Both the position numbers and the translations under genes were made by a program. Source: Clostridiales bacterium (GTDB lineage: Bacteria > Bacillota > Clostridia > Lachnospirales > Anaerotignaceae). Taken from it: a stretch of 19,960 nucleotides of DNA. Under the pieces are notes generated by a model. It did no database searches and was not told where the DNA came from. It was given only the letters and a program-made list of their open reading frames with translations. The DNA lies in assembly GCA_018364635.1 (NCBI GenBank), contig JAGZLR010000035.1, positions 1-19,960 of the forward strand. Direction: 5' to 3'. The first letter of the stretch is position 1. The number at the start of each line of letters is the position of its first letter. This document shows, one piece after another, positions 1 to 7,185 of this stretch.

Positions 1-126
1 AGAGAAAAATTGCAGGAAGAAATGCAGTCAATTATTTCAGGGGCGTTGGAAGATGGCTGTTTGAAAACAAATCCAGTGCCTGTCTCTTCCGATGATATCA
101 GATTGATTTTGGAACGGGCGGTGTAA
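1..126 (+). CDS. 3' end of iron-containing alcohol dehydrogenase (EutG-like), partial
   Basis: The open frame enters from the left edge and stops at a TAA at 124-126, giving 41 residues. The pattern A-L-E-D-G-C followed by T-N-P-x-P-V, then S-D-D-I-R and a short leucine-rich helix, is the usual C-terminal end of group III iron alcohol dehydrogenases such as EutG, PduQ and AdhE. In a eut locus such an enzyme reduces acetaldehyde to ethanol and regenerates NAD+ for EutE inside the compartment. The next gene begins 4 bases after the stop, so it belongs to the same operon. Only the tail is visible: the metal- and cofactor-binding residues lie outside, so the family call rests on the C-terminal pattern and context. 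Confidence 0.6.
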   Translation, partial: REKLQEEMQSIISGALEDGCLKTNPVPVSSDDIRLILERAV

Positions 127-130
127 TTGG

Positions 131-469
131 GTGGAAAAACAGCGAATCATACAGGAATTTGTACCTGGAAAACAAATTACACTTGCCCACATTATTGCAG
201 GACCATCAGATGCTCTGTATGAAAAATTAGGATTAAATCAAAATGGCGGCGCTATCGGTATTATGACAATTACACCAAGCGAGGGAGCAATTGTCGCTGC
301 GGATATAGCAGAAAAGACATCGTCTGTTTCCATTGGTTTTATTGACCGGTTTAACGGAGCTTTGGTCCTAACAGGGGATGTGAGTGCGGTAGAAAGTGCA
401 GTAGAGATGATTATTCGCACGTTAGGGCAATTACTGGGGTTTGCTCCTGCAGAAATTACGAGGACATAA
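131..469 (+). CDS. eutS: EutS, bent-hexamer BMC-domain shell protein
   Basis: This 112-aa protein is a circularly permuted BMC-domain shell protein. EutS forms bent hexamers at facet edges of the ethanolamine microcompartment. The start M-E-K-Q-R-I-I-Q-E-F-V-P-G-K-Q and the terminal I-T-R-T are close to known EutS and PduU sequences, and the length matches the family. The start is a GTG at 131, four bases after the upstream stop, with no clear Shine-Dalgarno site, so translation is probably coupled to the alcohol dehydrogenase gene. The next gene (eutP) starts two bases after the stop. Confidence 0.95.
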   Translation: MEKQRIIQEFVPGKQITLAHIIAGPSDALYEKLGLNQNGGAIGIMTITPSEGAIVAADIAEKTSSVSIGFIDRFNGALVLTGDVSAVESAVEMIIRTLGQLLGFAPAEITRT

Positions 470-470
470 T

Positions 471-926
471 ATGAAAAAAATATTGCTGATCGGCCGAAGC
501 GGCTGTGGAAAAACAACGCTTTGTCAGAGACTGCATCATGAAGAAATATCCTACCAAAAAACGCAGGCAGTAGCTTTTTATGCCGATGCTATTGACACAC
601 CAGGAGAATATCTTGAAAATCGACACTTCTATTCAGCGCTTTTTGTTTCCGCAGCGGAAGCAGATGTAATCGCTTTTTTAGCGGATCCGCAAAAAACAGA
701 AACCTTTTTTCCGCCTGGTATTGCATCTTACTTTACAAAACCTGTCATTGGTATTGTCACAAAAATTTCGATGGCGAACGAATCGAGGATAGAGTTAACC
801 AAGAGAAAGTTAAAACAAGCAGGGGTAAAATCTGTTTATTCTGTTGACTCTGTGACAGGAGAAGGACTTGATACATTGATAGAATTTTTAAAAATGGAGG
901 AAGAAACATGTCAGAAACACTGCTGA
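471..926 (+). CDS. eutP: EutP/PduV family P-loop protein
   Basis: This 151-aa protein opens with a Ras-like P-loop, G-R-S-G-C-G-K-T-T (residues 8-16), and later has the D-T-P-G-E-Y switch-type motif typical of EutP/PduV. The ATG at 471 was chosen because a GAGG ribosome site lies at 460-463 and the P-loop then sits at the normal distance from the N-terminus; an upstream in-frame codon at 441 would overlap eutS. EutP from Salmonella has been reported to have acetate kinase activity, while PduV has been linked to compartment positioning, so the role is not settled. Here it sits between eutS and eutA and overlaps eutA by 19 bases. Confidence 0.92.
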   Translation: MKKILLIGRSGCGKTTLCQRLHHEEISYQKTQAVAFYADAIDTPGEYLENRHFYSALFVSAAEADVIAFLADPQKTETFFPPGIASYFTKPVIGIVTKISMANESRIELTKRKLKQAGVKSVYSVDSVTGEGLDTLIEFLKMEEETCQKHC

Positions 927-2317
927 GCATAGGCATCGATATTGGCACAACAACTACCCAGATGATTCTTTCTAAATTAAAGTTAGAAAATATGTCCAAT
1001 GCCTATTCAGTTCCTAAGATGGTCATTACAGAGAAAGAAGTAATTTATCGCAGTGAAATTTATTTGACGCCGCTTTTAGATGATAAAAGGATCGACTATC
1101 CAGCGGTAGGAAAACTATTAAAAAAAGAATATGAAGCAGCAGGAATTCAAAGAAGCGATGTGGATACGGGGGCAGTTATCATTACAGGTGAGACTGCCCG
1201 TAAGGACAATGCGGAGACAGTAACTTTAGCGCTCAGTGATTTGGCAGGGGATTTTGTCGTAGCAGCGGCTGGACCAGATTTAGAGAGTATGATCTCTGGA
1301 AAAGGGGCTGGTGCGGAGAACTACTCAAAAGAACACAAAACAGATGTCATCAATCTGGATATCGGCGGAGGAACTACCAATCTTTCTTACTTTCATCTAG
1401 GACATATTCAGGATACAGGATGCCTGGATATTGGAGGAAGGTTAATTAAAGTTGATAGGAAAAATCGTGTGAGCTATATTTCAGAAAAACTGCAAAGATA
1501 TATGCAGTCTCATGGAATTTCAATGTCTCTAGGCGAGGAATTAACAGAAACGAAATTACAGCCAATTTTACAGCTTTTTGTCTCAGTTTTGGAAGAAGCG
1601 GTCGGACTACGGCCTGTAACAGAGAATTTCCACTATTTTGCTACAAAAGCCTTTCAACCGTTTCCCAAGCCTAAATGTATTTCTTTTTCCGGCGGTGTGG
1701 CAGACATATTCTACCATACACCACAAACAAATTCTTTTGCCTATGGGGATATTGGTATCTATTTTGGACGATATCTTAAAGAAAATTTTGGGAGAGACAA
1801 AGAATTTCAATTGATACATCCCTCAGAAACAATTCGCGCTACAGTCATTGGCGCTGGAAGTTATACCACAAAATTAAGCGGAAGTACAATTAGCTATACA
1901 AAAAATATTTTTCCGATGAAAAATGTTCCTGTTTTAAAACTTTCACAGGAAGAGGAGATCCATGCAGCTACGGTGCTTTCCAAAAAGTATGATTGGTTTC
2001 AGGAAAAAGACCAAAATCCTGTCATTGCTTTCCAGGGAATCTCCTCACCGTCTTTTTTCCAAGTAGCCCATTTGGCAAAAAATATTGCTGATTTTGCGGA
2101 TAAAAAATTGCCGGATGGAAAACCTCTTTTATTAGTAATGGAAGAGGATATGGCAAAGGTGTTAGGACAATCTTTGGCAAGTCGCGTAAAAAATCGAGAA
2201 GTGGTTTGCCTAGACGGAATCGGATTGGAAAACGGAGATTACATTGACCTTGGCATTCCTGCGGCCGGCGGGACAGTTTTGCCGGTAGTTGTAAAAACAT
2301 TGGCATTTGGAGGGTAA
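908..2317 (+). CDS. eutA: EutA, ethanolamine ammonia-lyase reactivating factor
   Basis: This 469-aa protein belongs to the ASKHA (actin/Hsp70) ATPase fold. The first phosphate loop, G-I-D-I-G-T-T-T-T-Q, is at residues 9-18, and the second, L-D-I-G-G-G-T-T-N, is around 150-158. A later S-G-G-V-A-D segment is also typical of EutA. EutA removes inactivated cobalamin from EutBC in an ATP-dependent way so that fresh adenosylcobalamin can bind. The length matches known EutA (about 465-475). The GGAGG at 896-900 sets the ATG at 908, which overlaps the end of eutP. eutB, the target enzyme's large subunit, starts two bases downstream. Confidence 0.96.
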   Translation: MSETLLSIGIDIGTTTTQMILSKLKLENMSNAYSVPKMVITEKEVIYRSEIYLTPLLDDKRIDYPAVGKLLKKEYEAAGIQRSDVDTGAVIITGETARKDNAETVTLALSDLAGDFVVAAAGPDLESMISGKGAGAENYSKEHKTDVINLDIGGGTTNLSYFHLGHIQDTGCLDIGGRLIKVDRKNRVSYISEKLQRYMQSHGISMSLGEELTETKLQPILQLFVSVLEEAVGLRPVTENFHYFATKAFQPFPKPKCISFSGGVADIFYHTPQTNSFAYGDIGIYFGRYLKENFGRDKEFQLIHPSETIRATVIGAGSYTTKLSGSTISYTKNIFPMKNVPVLKLSQEEEIHAATVLSKKYDWFQEKDQNPVIAFQGISSPSFFQVAHLAKNIADFADKKLPDGKPLLLVMEEDMAKVLGQSLASRVKNREVVCLDGIGLENGDYIDLGIPAAGGTVLPVVVKTLAFGG

Positions 2318-2319
2318 AG

Positions 2320-3684
2320 ATGAAGCTAAACTGTATGTTATTTGGACATAAATACGAATTTAAAAGTCTAAAAGAAGTTATGGCAAAGGCAAATGAAGAA
2401 AAAAGCGGCGACCGCCTTGCCGGATTGGCCGCAGAAAGCGCGGAGGAACGAGTTGCTGCAAAAGTGACTTTGTCGGAAGTGACATTAAAAGATCTGAGAG
2501 AAAATCCAGCAGTACCATATGAGTCTGATGAAGTGACACGTATTATACAAGATGATATAAATGAACCAATTTATCAAGAGATTAAAGACTGGACAGTTGC
2601 GCAGTTGAGAGAATGGATTTTATCAGAAAAGACAACAGGGGAGATGATACGCCGCGTTTCCCGCGGGCTTACCTCTGAAATGGTAGCTTCTGTAGCAAAA
2701 CTAATGAGTAATATGGATTTAGTTTATGGCGCCTCAAAAATTCGGGTTTCCGCGCATTGCAATACGACAATTGGCTTGCCTGGAACACTTTCTTCCAGAT
2801 TACAGCCAAACCACCCGACAGATGACCCAGATGGAATTATGGCATCTTTATTGGAAGGATTGACTTACGGCGCAGGGGACGCACTGTTAGGATTAAATCC
2901 TGTAGATGATTCCGTAGAAAGTGTGACAAGAGTATTAAAACGATTTGACGAAATCAAACACAAGCATGAAATACCTACACAGATTTGTGTTTTAGCCCAT
3001 GTCACCACACAGATGGAGGCCATTCGCCAGGGGGCTCCAACAGACTTAATTTTCCAGTCTATTGCAGGGTCACAAAAAGGAAACCAGGCTTTTGGTTTTG
3101 ATGCATCTACTTTGGCAGAAGCTCAGACATTGGCGCTAAAAGAAGGAACAGCAGAGGGCCCTAATGTCATGTATTTTGAGACAGGACAAGGATCGGAACT
3201 CTCTTCGGAAGCCCATTTTGATACAGATCAGGTGACGATGGAAGCTCGTTGTTATGGATTTGCACGGCATTTTAATCCTTTTATCGTCAACACTGTTGTA
3301 GGTTTTATAGGTCCAGAGTATTTATATGATGGCAGACAAGTATTAAGAGCAGGTCTTGAAGATCACTTTATGGGTAAATTGACTGGTATCTCTATGGGAT
3401 GTGATGCATGTTATACCAATCATATGAAAGCAGATCAGAATAGTATTGAGGACTTATCTGTTTTATTGACCGCAGCAGGCTGTAACTACTTCATGGGCAT
3501 TCCGCATGGAGATGATGTTATGTTGAACTATCAGACTACTGGTTTTCACGAAACAGCAGCTTTAAGAGAGATTTTTGGCTTGACTGCCATTAAACCATTC
3601 CATGAATGGCTATTAAAAAAAGGATTTATCGACGAGAGAGGACATTTGACGAAGATTGCCGGAGACGCCTCCCGATTATTTTAA
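2320..3684 (+). CDS. eutB: EutB, ethanolamine ammonia-lyase large subunit
   Basis: This 454-aa protein is the TIM-barrel catalytic subunit of adenosylcobalamin-dependent ethanolamine ammonia-lyase, which turns ethanolamine into acetaldehyde and ammonia. It matches the family along its full length: E-K-S-G-D-R-L-A-G near the N-terminus, N-T-T-I-G-L-P-G-T-L-S, L-N-P-V-D-D-S, E-T-G-Q-G-S-E-L-S-S and G-C-N-Y-F-M-G. The length is nearly that of E. coli EutB (453). The ATG at 2320 follows a GGAGG site at 2309-2313 inside the eutA end. It is the best conserved protein in the window. A 67-base gap separates it from eutC, the longest gap inside this operon. Confidence 0.98.
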   Translation: MKLNCMLFGHKYEFKSLKEVMAKANEEKSGDRLAGLAAESAEERVAAKVTLSEVTLKDLRENPAVPYESDEVTRIIQDDINEPIYQEIKDWTVAQLREWILSEKTTGEMIRRVSRGLTSEMVASVAKLMSNMDLVYGASKIRVSAHCNTTIGLPGTLSSRLQPNHPTDDPDGIMASLLEGLTYGAGDALLGLNPVDDSVESVTRVLKRFDEIKHKHEIPTQICVLAHVTTQMEAIRQGAPTDLIFQSIAGSQKGNQAFGFDASTLAEAQTLALKEGTAEGPNVMYFETGQGSELSSEAHFDTDQVTMEARCYGFARHFNPFIVNTVVGFIGPEYLYDGRQVLRAGLEDHFMGKLTGISMGCDACYTNHMKADQNSIEDLSVLLTAAGCNYFMGIPHGDDVMLNYQTTGFHETAALREIFGLTAIKPFHEWLLKKGFIDERGHLTKIAGDASRLF

Positions 3685-3709
3685 AGGAAGAAGCGCCTGA
3701 TTGCTAACA

Positions 3710-3735
3710 ATAAAAATTGCAGTCAAAATTTTTAT
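3710..3735 (+). repeat. A/T-only inverted repeat between eutB and eutC
   Basis: ATAAAAATT at 3710-3718 is an exact reverse complement of AATTTTTAT at 3727-3735, with an 8-base loop. It ends two bases before the eutC ribosome site (AGGAGGG, 3738-3744). The stem has no G-C pair, so it is not a convincing terminator. It could be a weak RNA hairpin affecting eutC translation or mRNA processing, or just A/T-rich chance. Confidence 0.4.
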
Positions 3736-3751
3736 ATAGGAGGGCAGAAAG

Positions 3752-4717
3752 ATGAATGAGACAGACTTAAAAGATAAAATTGAATTTCTCATTGAGCAAT
3801 ATTTGAAAAAAATACCGTCGGACAGTATAGCTTCCAGCAGAACTGAACGGAATCAATGTAGTCAAGATCATAATGCATCTTGCATATCAGCTGAAAAAGA
3901 GCATTATTTACAGTCAGCCACCAGAGAGGAAGGTACTATTGAGGATATTACAAAGATTGATTTAAAAAAACAATTTTTAGTTGAAGATGCGAAAGATAAA
4001 GACGGTTATTTAGATATGAAAAGCAGAACGCCTGCAAGGTTGGGAATGGGAAAAGCCGGTGCCCGATATAAAACAATTACGATGCTGCGGATGCGTGCAG
4101 ACCATGCAGCGGCCCAGGATGCTGTTTTTTCTTATGTGCCGGAAGAATTTGTTGAGAAAAATGGCTATGTGGCAGTAGAAACGCTGTGTAAGGACAAAGA
4201 TGAGTTTATCACACGCCCCGACCTTGGCCGCAGATTTTCTCAGGAAATGTTGGATAAAATAAAAAACGCTGTAGGCCCAAATCCAAAGGTTGTGTTGGTT
4301 GTTGGGGATGGTTTATCTTCCTCCGCCATTACAGCCAATGCTCAAGATATTATCCCAGCTGTGCGCCAGGGGCTAAGTCTTTATGGTATTGACGCCGGCA
4401 AAGTAATTTTTGTCAAACATTCAAGAGTGGGCGTGATGGATGATATTGGAGATGCCACAGGCGCAGAAGTTGTTTGTATTTTTATTGGAGAACGTCCAGG
4501 GTTAGTGACCGCACAATCTATGTCCGCTTATATTTGTTACAAGCCTCATAAAGGAATAGAAGAGGCAAAACGAACGGTAATTTCCAATATTCATAAAGGC
4601 GGAACGCCGGCAGTAGAAGCAGGTGCTCATATTGCAGAACTAATTAAGAAAATGCTGGACAAAAAAGCCTCTGGTATTGATTTAAAACAACGGGAGGAGA
4701 AGCGCGTTGAAGCATGA
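3752..4717 (+). CDS. eutC: EutC, ethanolamine ammonia-lyase small subunit
   Basis: This 321-aa protein pairs with EutB and helps form the cobalamin site. The conserved S-R-T-P-A-R-L-G-x-G-x-A-G-A-R-x-K-T block, V-V-G-D-G-L-S-S-x-A and the E-R-P-G-L motif identify it. Residues 3-21 form an amphipathic helix (D-L-K-D-K-I-E-F-L-I-E-Q-Y-L-K-K-I), followed by a polar, low-complexity linker to about residue 68. The EutC N-terminus is known to target cargo into the compartment in Salmonella, and this helix fits that role. The protein is slightly longer than the usual ~295 aa, mostly from the linker. A strong AGGAGGG at 3738-3744 supports the ATG at 3752. Its end overlaps the eutL start by 11 bases. 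Confidence 0.96.
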   Translation: MNETDLKDKIEFLIEQYLKKIPSDSIASSRTERNQCSQDHNASCISAEKEHYLQSATREEGTIEDITKIDLKKQFLVEDAKDKDGYLDMKSRTPARLGMGKAGARYKTITMLRMRADHAAAQDAVFSYVPEEFVEKNGYVAVETLCKDKDEFITRPDLGRRFSQEMLDKIKNAVGPNPKVVLVVGDGLSSSAITANAQDIIPAVRQGLSLYGIDAGKVIFVKHSRVGVMDDIGDATGAEVVCIFIGERPGLVTAQSMSAYICYKPHKGIEEAKRTVISNIHKGGTPAVEAGAHIAELIKKMLDKKASGIDLKQREEKRVEA

Positions 4718-5384
4718 TAGAATGATCCCAAATCTTTTAAGTGTGCGGTTAATTCCCAATATCTCTCAGGAGTTAGCGAAAAAACTGGAATTAAGTGATG
4801 AAATTTCAAGCATTGGCATACTGACTGCCGACAGTGATGATGTGATGTATACGGCTTTGGATGAAGCGACAAAAACAGCCGCAGTTGAGGTTGTCTATGC
4901 AAAAAGTATGTATGCAGGTGCGGGCAATGCTTCAACAAAGTTTGCTGGGGAAGTGATCGGAATTTTAGGCGGAAAAAATCCGTCAGAAGTGACAAGCGGA
5001 CTAAATGCTGTGAAAAATTTTTTTCAGTCAGGACCAGCATTTATCAGCGCCAATGAGGATGACAGTGTTGTCTATTACGCCTATACCGTTTCTCGCACAG
5101 GAAGTTATCTTTCAGAAATTGCAGGGATTAAGGAAGGAGAGGCTCTTGCTTATTTAATTGCACCACCATTGGAAGCTGTTTATGGCTTGGATGAAGCATT
5201 AAAAGCATCTGATGTACAGTTGTGTGCTTTTTATGGCCCACCTTCAGAGACAAATTTTGGCGGTGGACTTCTGACAGGCACTCAATCTGCCTGTGAGGCG
5301 GCTTGTGAAGCGTTTGCAAGGGCAGTAGAAGATGTTGCTTCGTGGCCGTTTAAAGATATTGATTCGAGAGGAGAAGACAAATGA
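4707..5384 (+). CDS. eutL: EutL, tandem BMC-domain trimeric shell protein
   Basis: This 225-aa protein has two circularly permuted BMC domains and forms pseudohexameric trimers with a large, possibly gated pore. Recognisable parts are D-S-D-D-V-M-Y-T-A-L-D-E-A-T-K, Y-A-K-S-M-Y-A-G-A-G-N-A-S, V-S-R-T-G-S-Y-L-S and A-Y-L-I-A-P-P-L-E-A. I chose the TTG at 4707 because a GGGAGGAG site lies at 4692-4699 and the resulting M-K-H-D-R-M-I-P-N start resembles other Firmicute EutL. An ATG at 4722 would cost only five residues and cannot be excluded. The stop codon overlaps the eutE start as ATGA. Confidence 0.95.
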   Translation: MKHDRMIPNLLSVRLIPNISQELAKKLELSDEISSIGILTADSDDVMYTALDEATKTAAVEVVYAKSMYAGAGNASTKFAGEVIGILGGKNPSEVTSGLNAVKNFFQSGPAFISANEDDSVVYYAYTVSRTGSYLSEIAGIKEGEALAYLIAPPLEAVYGLDEALKASDVQLCAFYGPPSETNFGGGLLTGTQSACEAACEAFARAVEDVASWPFKDIDSRGEDK

Positions 5385-6844
5385 TTGTAAAAGACAGAGA
5401 CCTGATGAGTATTCAGGAAGTGAGAGACCTTCTCTCAAAGGCAGAAGAGGGACAAAAACAACTGCGAACCTTTACGCAGGAAAAAATAGACGCCATTACA
5501 GAAGCGATATCGAAAGCTGGTGCGGACTATGCGGAGTTATTGGCGAAAATGGCGCAGGAGGAAACCGGCTTTGGCAATTGGAAAGATAAGAAAAAGAAAA
5601 ATTTATTTGCTGCGCAGGGTGTCTATGCTGGAATTAAGGACCAAAAAACCATTGGGGTTTTGAGAGAAAATCCAGAATATAAAACAATTGACATTGGTGT
5701 GCCTGTAGGTGTTGTGGCAGGTATTGTTCCCTCTACCAATCCAACTTCCACCGTTATTTATAAGTCCATGATTGCTATAAAAAGCGGAAACGCGATTGTT
5801 TTTTCTCCTCATCCCAATGCGGCAAAATGTACTCTCAAAGCAGTAGAAATAGTCCGGTGTGCTGCGGAACGAGCCGGTTGTCCACCAAATTGTATTTTAT
5901 CCATTACAACTCCGACGATGGAAGCGACAAAAGAATTGATGACAAACCGTAAAACTAGATTGATTTTAGCTACAGGCGGAGGCGCTATGGTGCGAGCAGC
6001 GTACTCATCAGGCATACCAGCCATAGGCGTAGGCGCTGGTAACGGCCCAGCCTACATTGATCGATCAGCCAATGTAAAAGAAGCAGTAAGAAAAATTCTG
6101 TTTTCTAAGACATTCGATAACGGTACTATCTGCGCTTCGGAGCAATCCATTGTAGTGGAACAGAGGATGGAACAGGCTGTCACAGAAGAACTTACCAGAC
6201 AAGGAGCCTATTTTCTTTCTGAGGAGGAATCAGTAAAGCTAGGTAAATTTATTCTGCGGGCTAACGGCACAATGAATCCTGAAATTGTTGGAAAGAGTGC
6301 TTCTTTTATTGCCCAAAAAGCAGGGTTATCCAGTGTACCTTTTTCTGCTCGGGTGCTGATTGCAAGAGAAACGAAGGTTGGTATGAAAGCAGTCTATTCT
6401 CATGAAAAATTAGCACCGATTCTCGCTTTTTACGTTGAGGAGACCATGGAAAAGGCCATTGACAGATGTGCTGAGATATTGATGTTTGAAGGTGCCGGCC
6501 ACACGTTTTCCATCCACTGCGAGGACAAGGAATTAGTAACATCAATTGCACAACGAATGCCGGTTTCCAGAGTTCTTGTCAACACGCCGTCAGCTTTAGG
6601 CGGCATTGGATATACTACAGGATTGTTTCCAGCGCTTACCCTTGGCTGTGGCGCAGTGGGAGGAAGTTCCTCTTCCAATAACATTGGCCCTTTAGATTTA
6701 ATTAACATAAAAAGGATCGCTTGGCAGACAAAGGATGCTTTAAATGAAACTGTTTCATCCAATACTATTAGTGAAACTGACAGTTGTACAAAAGAGATGG
6801 TTGAAATGATTGCAGAAAAGATCTTTAACAGATTAAATCTTTGA
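5381..6844 (+). CDS. eutE: EutE, CoA-acylating acetaldehyde dehydrogenase
   Basis: This 487-aa enzyme oxidises acetaldehyde to acetyl-CoA with NAD+. It resembles the aldehyde dehydrogenase half of AdhE more than enteric EutE: P-S-T-N-P-T-S-T, F-S-P-H-P-N-A-A, A-T-G-G-G-A-M-V and G-A-G-N-G-P. The catalytic cysteine is C251 in F-D-N-G-T-I-C-A-S-E. After the catalytic domain a polar linker leads to a C-terminal amphipathic helix (about residues 470-487, K-E-M-V-E-M-I-A-E-K-I-F-N-R-L) that looks like an encapsulation peptide; the N-terminus lacks the usual one. The start is supported by GAGGAG at 5368-5373 and the ATGA overlap with eutL. I infer that it is compartment cargo. Confidence 0.95.
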   Translation: MIVKDRDLMSIQEVRDLLSKAEEGQKQLRTFTQEKIDAITEAISKAGADYAELLAKMAQEETGFGNWKDKKKKNLFAAQGVYAGIKDQKTIGVLRENPEYKTIDIGVPVGVVAGIVPSTNPTSTVIYKSMIAIKSGNAIVFSPHPNAAKCTLKAVEIVRCAAERAGCPPNCILSITTPTMEATKELMTNRKTRLILATGGGAMVRAAYSSGIPAIGVGAGNGPAYIDRSANVKEAVRKILFSKTFDNGTICASEQSIVVEQRMEQAVTEELTRQGAYFLSEEESVKLGKFILRANGTMNPEIVGKSASFIAQKAGLSSVPFSARVLIARETKVGMKAVYSHEKLAPILAFYVEETMEKAIDRCAEILMFEGAGHTFSIHCEDKELVTSIAQRMPVSRVLVNTPSALGGIGYTTGLFPALTLGCGAVGGSSSSNNIGPLDLINIKRIAWQTKDALNETVSSNTISETDSCTKEMVEMIAEKIFNRLNL

Positions 6845-6865
6845 TAATTAAAGGAGGATATTCGT

Positions 6866-7159
6866 ATGGCAAATACAAATTCATTAGGAATGATTGAGAC
6901 AAAAGGACTGGTGGCTGCAATTGAAGCGGCAGATGCAATGGTGAAAGCGGCAAACGTATCTTTAGTAGGAAAAGAACAAATTGGCGCTGGTCTTGTGACT
7001 GTTATGGTGCGAGGCGATGTAGGGGCCGTAAAGGCTGCTACAGATGCTGGAGCTGCTGCTGCTGAAAGAGTTGGAGAGCTTGTCAGTGTTCATGTCATTC
7101 CTCGCCCCCACACAGAAGTAGATGTAATCCTTCCAAGCGGAAGGCAGGATCTGGTATAA
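6866..7159 (+). CDS. eutM: EutM/PduA-type BMC hexamer, main shell protein
   Basis: This 97-aa single BMC-domain protein forms flat hexamers that tile the facets. L-G-M-I-E-T-K-G-L-V-A-A-I-E-A-A-D, V-R-G-D-V-G-A-V-K-A-A-T-D-A-G and V-H-V-I-P-R-P-H are diagnostic. The pore loop reads I-G-A-G (residues 39-42), where PduA has I-G-S-G and enteric EutM has I-G-G-G, so the pore edge is slightly different. The ribosome site AAGGAGG (6851-6857), eight bases from the ATG, is among the best in the operon, which fits the high copy number expected of this protein. It is the only PduA-type hexamer gene in the window. Its stop codon lies within a hairpin that spans the start of eutT. Confidence 0.96.
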   Translation: MANTNSLGMIETKGLVAAIEAADAMVKAANVSLVGKEQIGAGLVTVMVRGDVGAVKAATDAGAAAAERVGELVSVHVIPRPHTEVDVILPSGRQDLV

Positions 7160-7185
7160 GGGGGAATCTCTATGCCCCTTTATAC
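7154..7185 (+). promoter_or_regulatory. Hairpin over the eutM stop and eutT start
   Basis: Bases 7154-7164 (GTATAAGGGGG) can pair with 7175-7185 (CCCCTTTATAC) over 11 base pairs, with one G-U pair at 7160/7179. The 10-base loop, AATCTCTATG, holds the eutT ATG (7172-7174). The G-rich eutT ribosome site lies in the stem, and the eutM stop (7157-7159) lies in the 5' arm. No T-run follows, so it is not a normal terminator. I infer that it lowers eutT translation and couples it to ribosomes finishing eutM; 3'-end protection of eutM mRNA is another possibility. Confidence 0.6.

Noticed and set aside
3685..3751. Possible terminator or promoter between eutB and eutC
   Set aside because: The inverted repeat has no G-C pairs, and no good -35/-10 pair leaves room for the eutC ribosome site.
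4627..5040. 137-codon open frame on the minus strand opposite eutC and eutL
   Set aside because: The predicted protein shows no motif and is rich in Leu, His and Ser as in antisense frames; it covers two firm genes.
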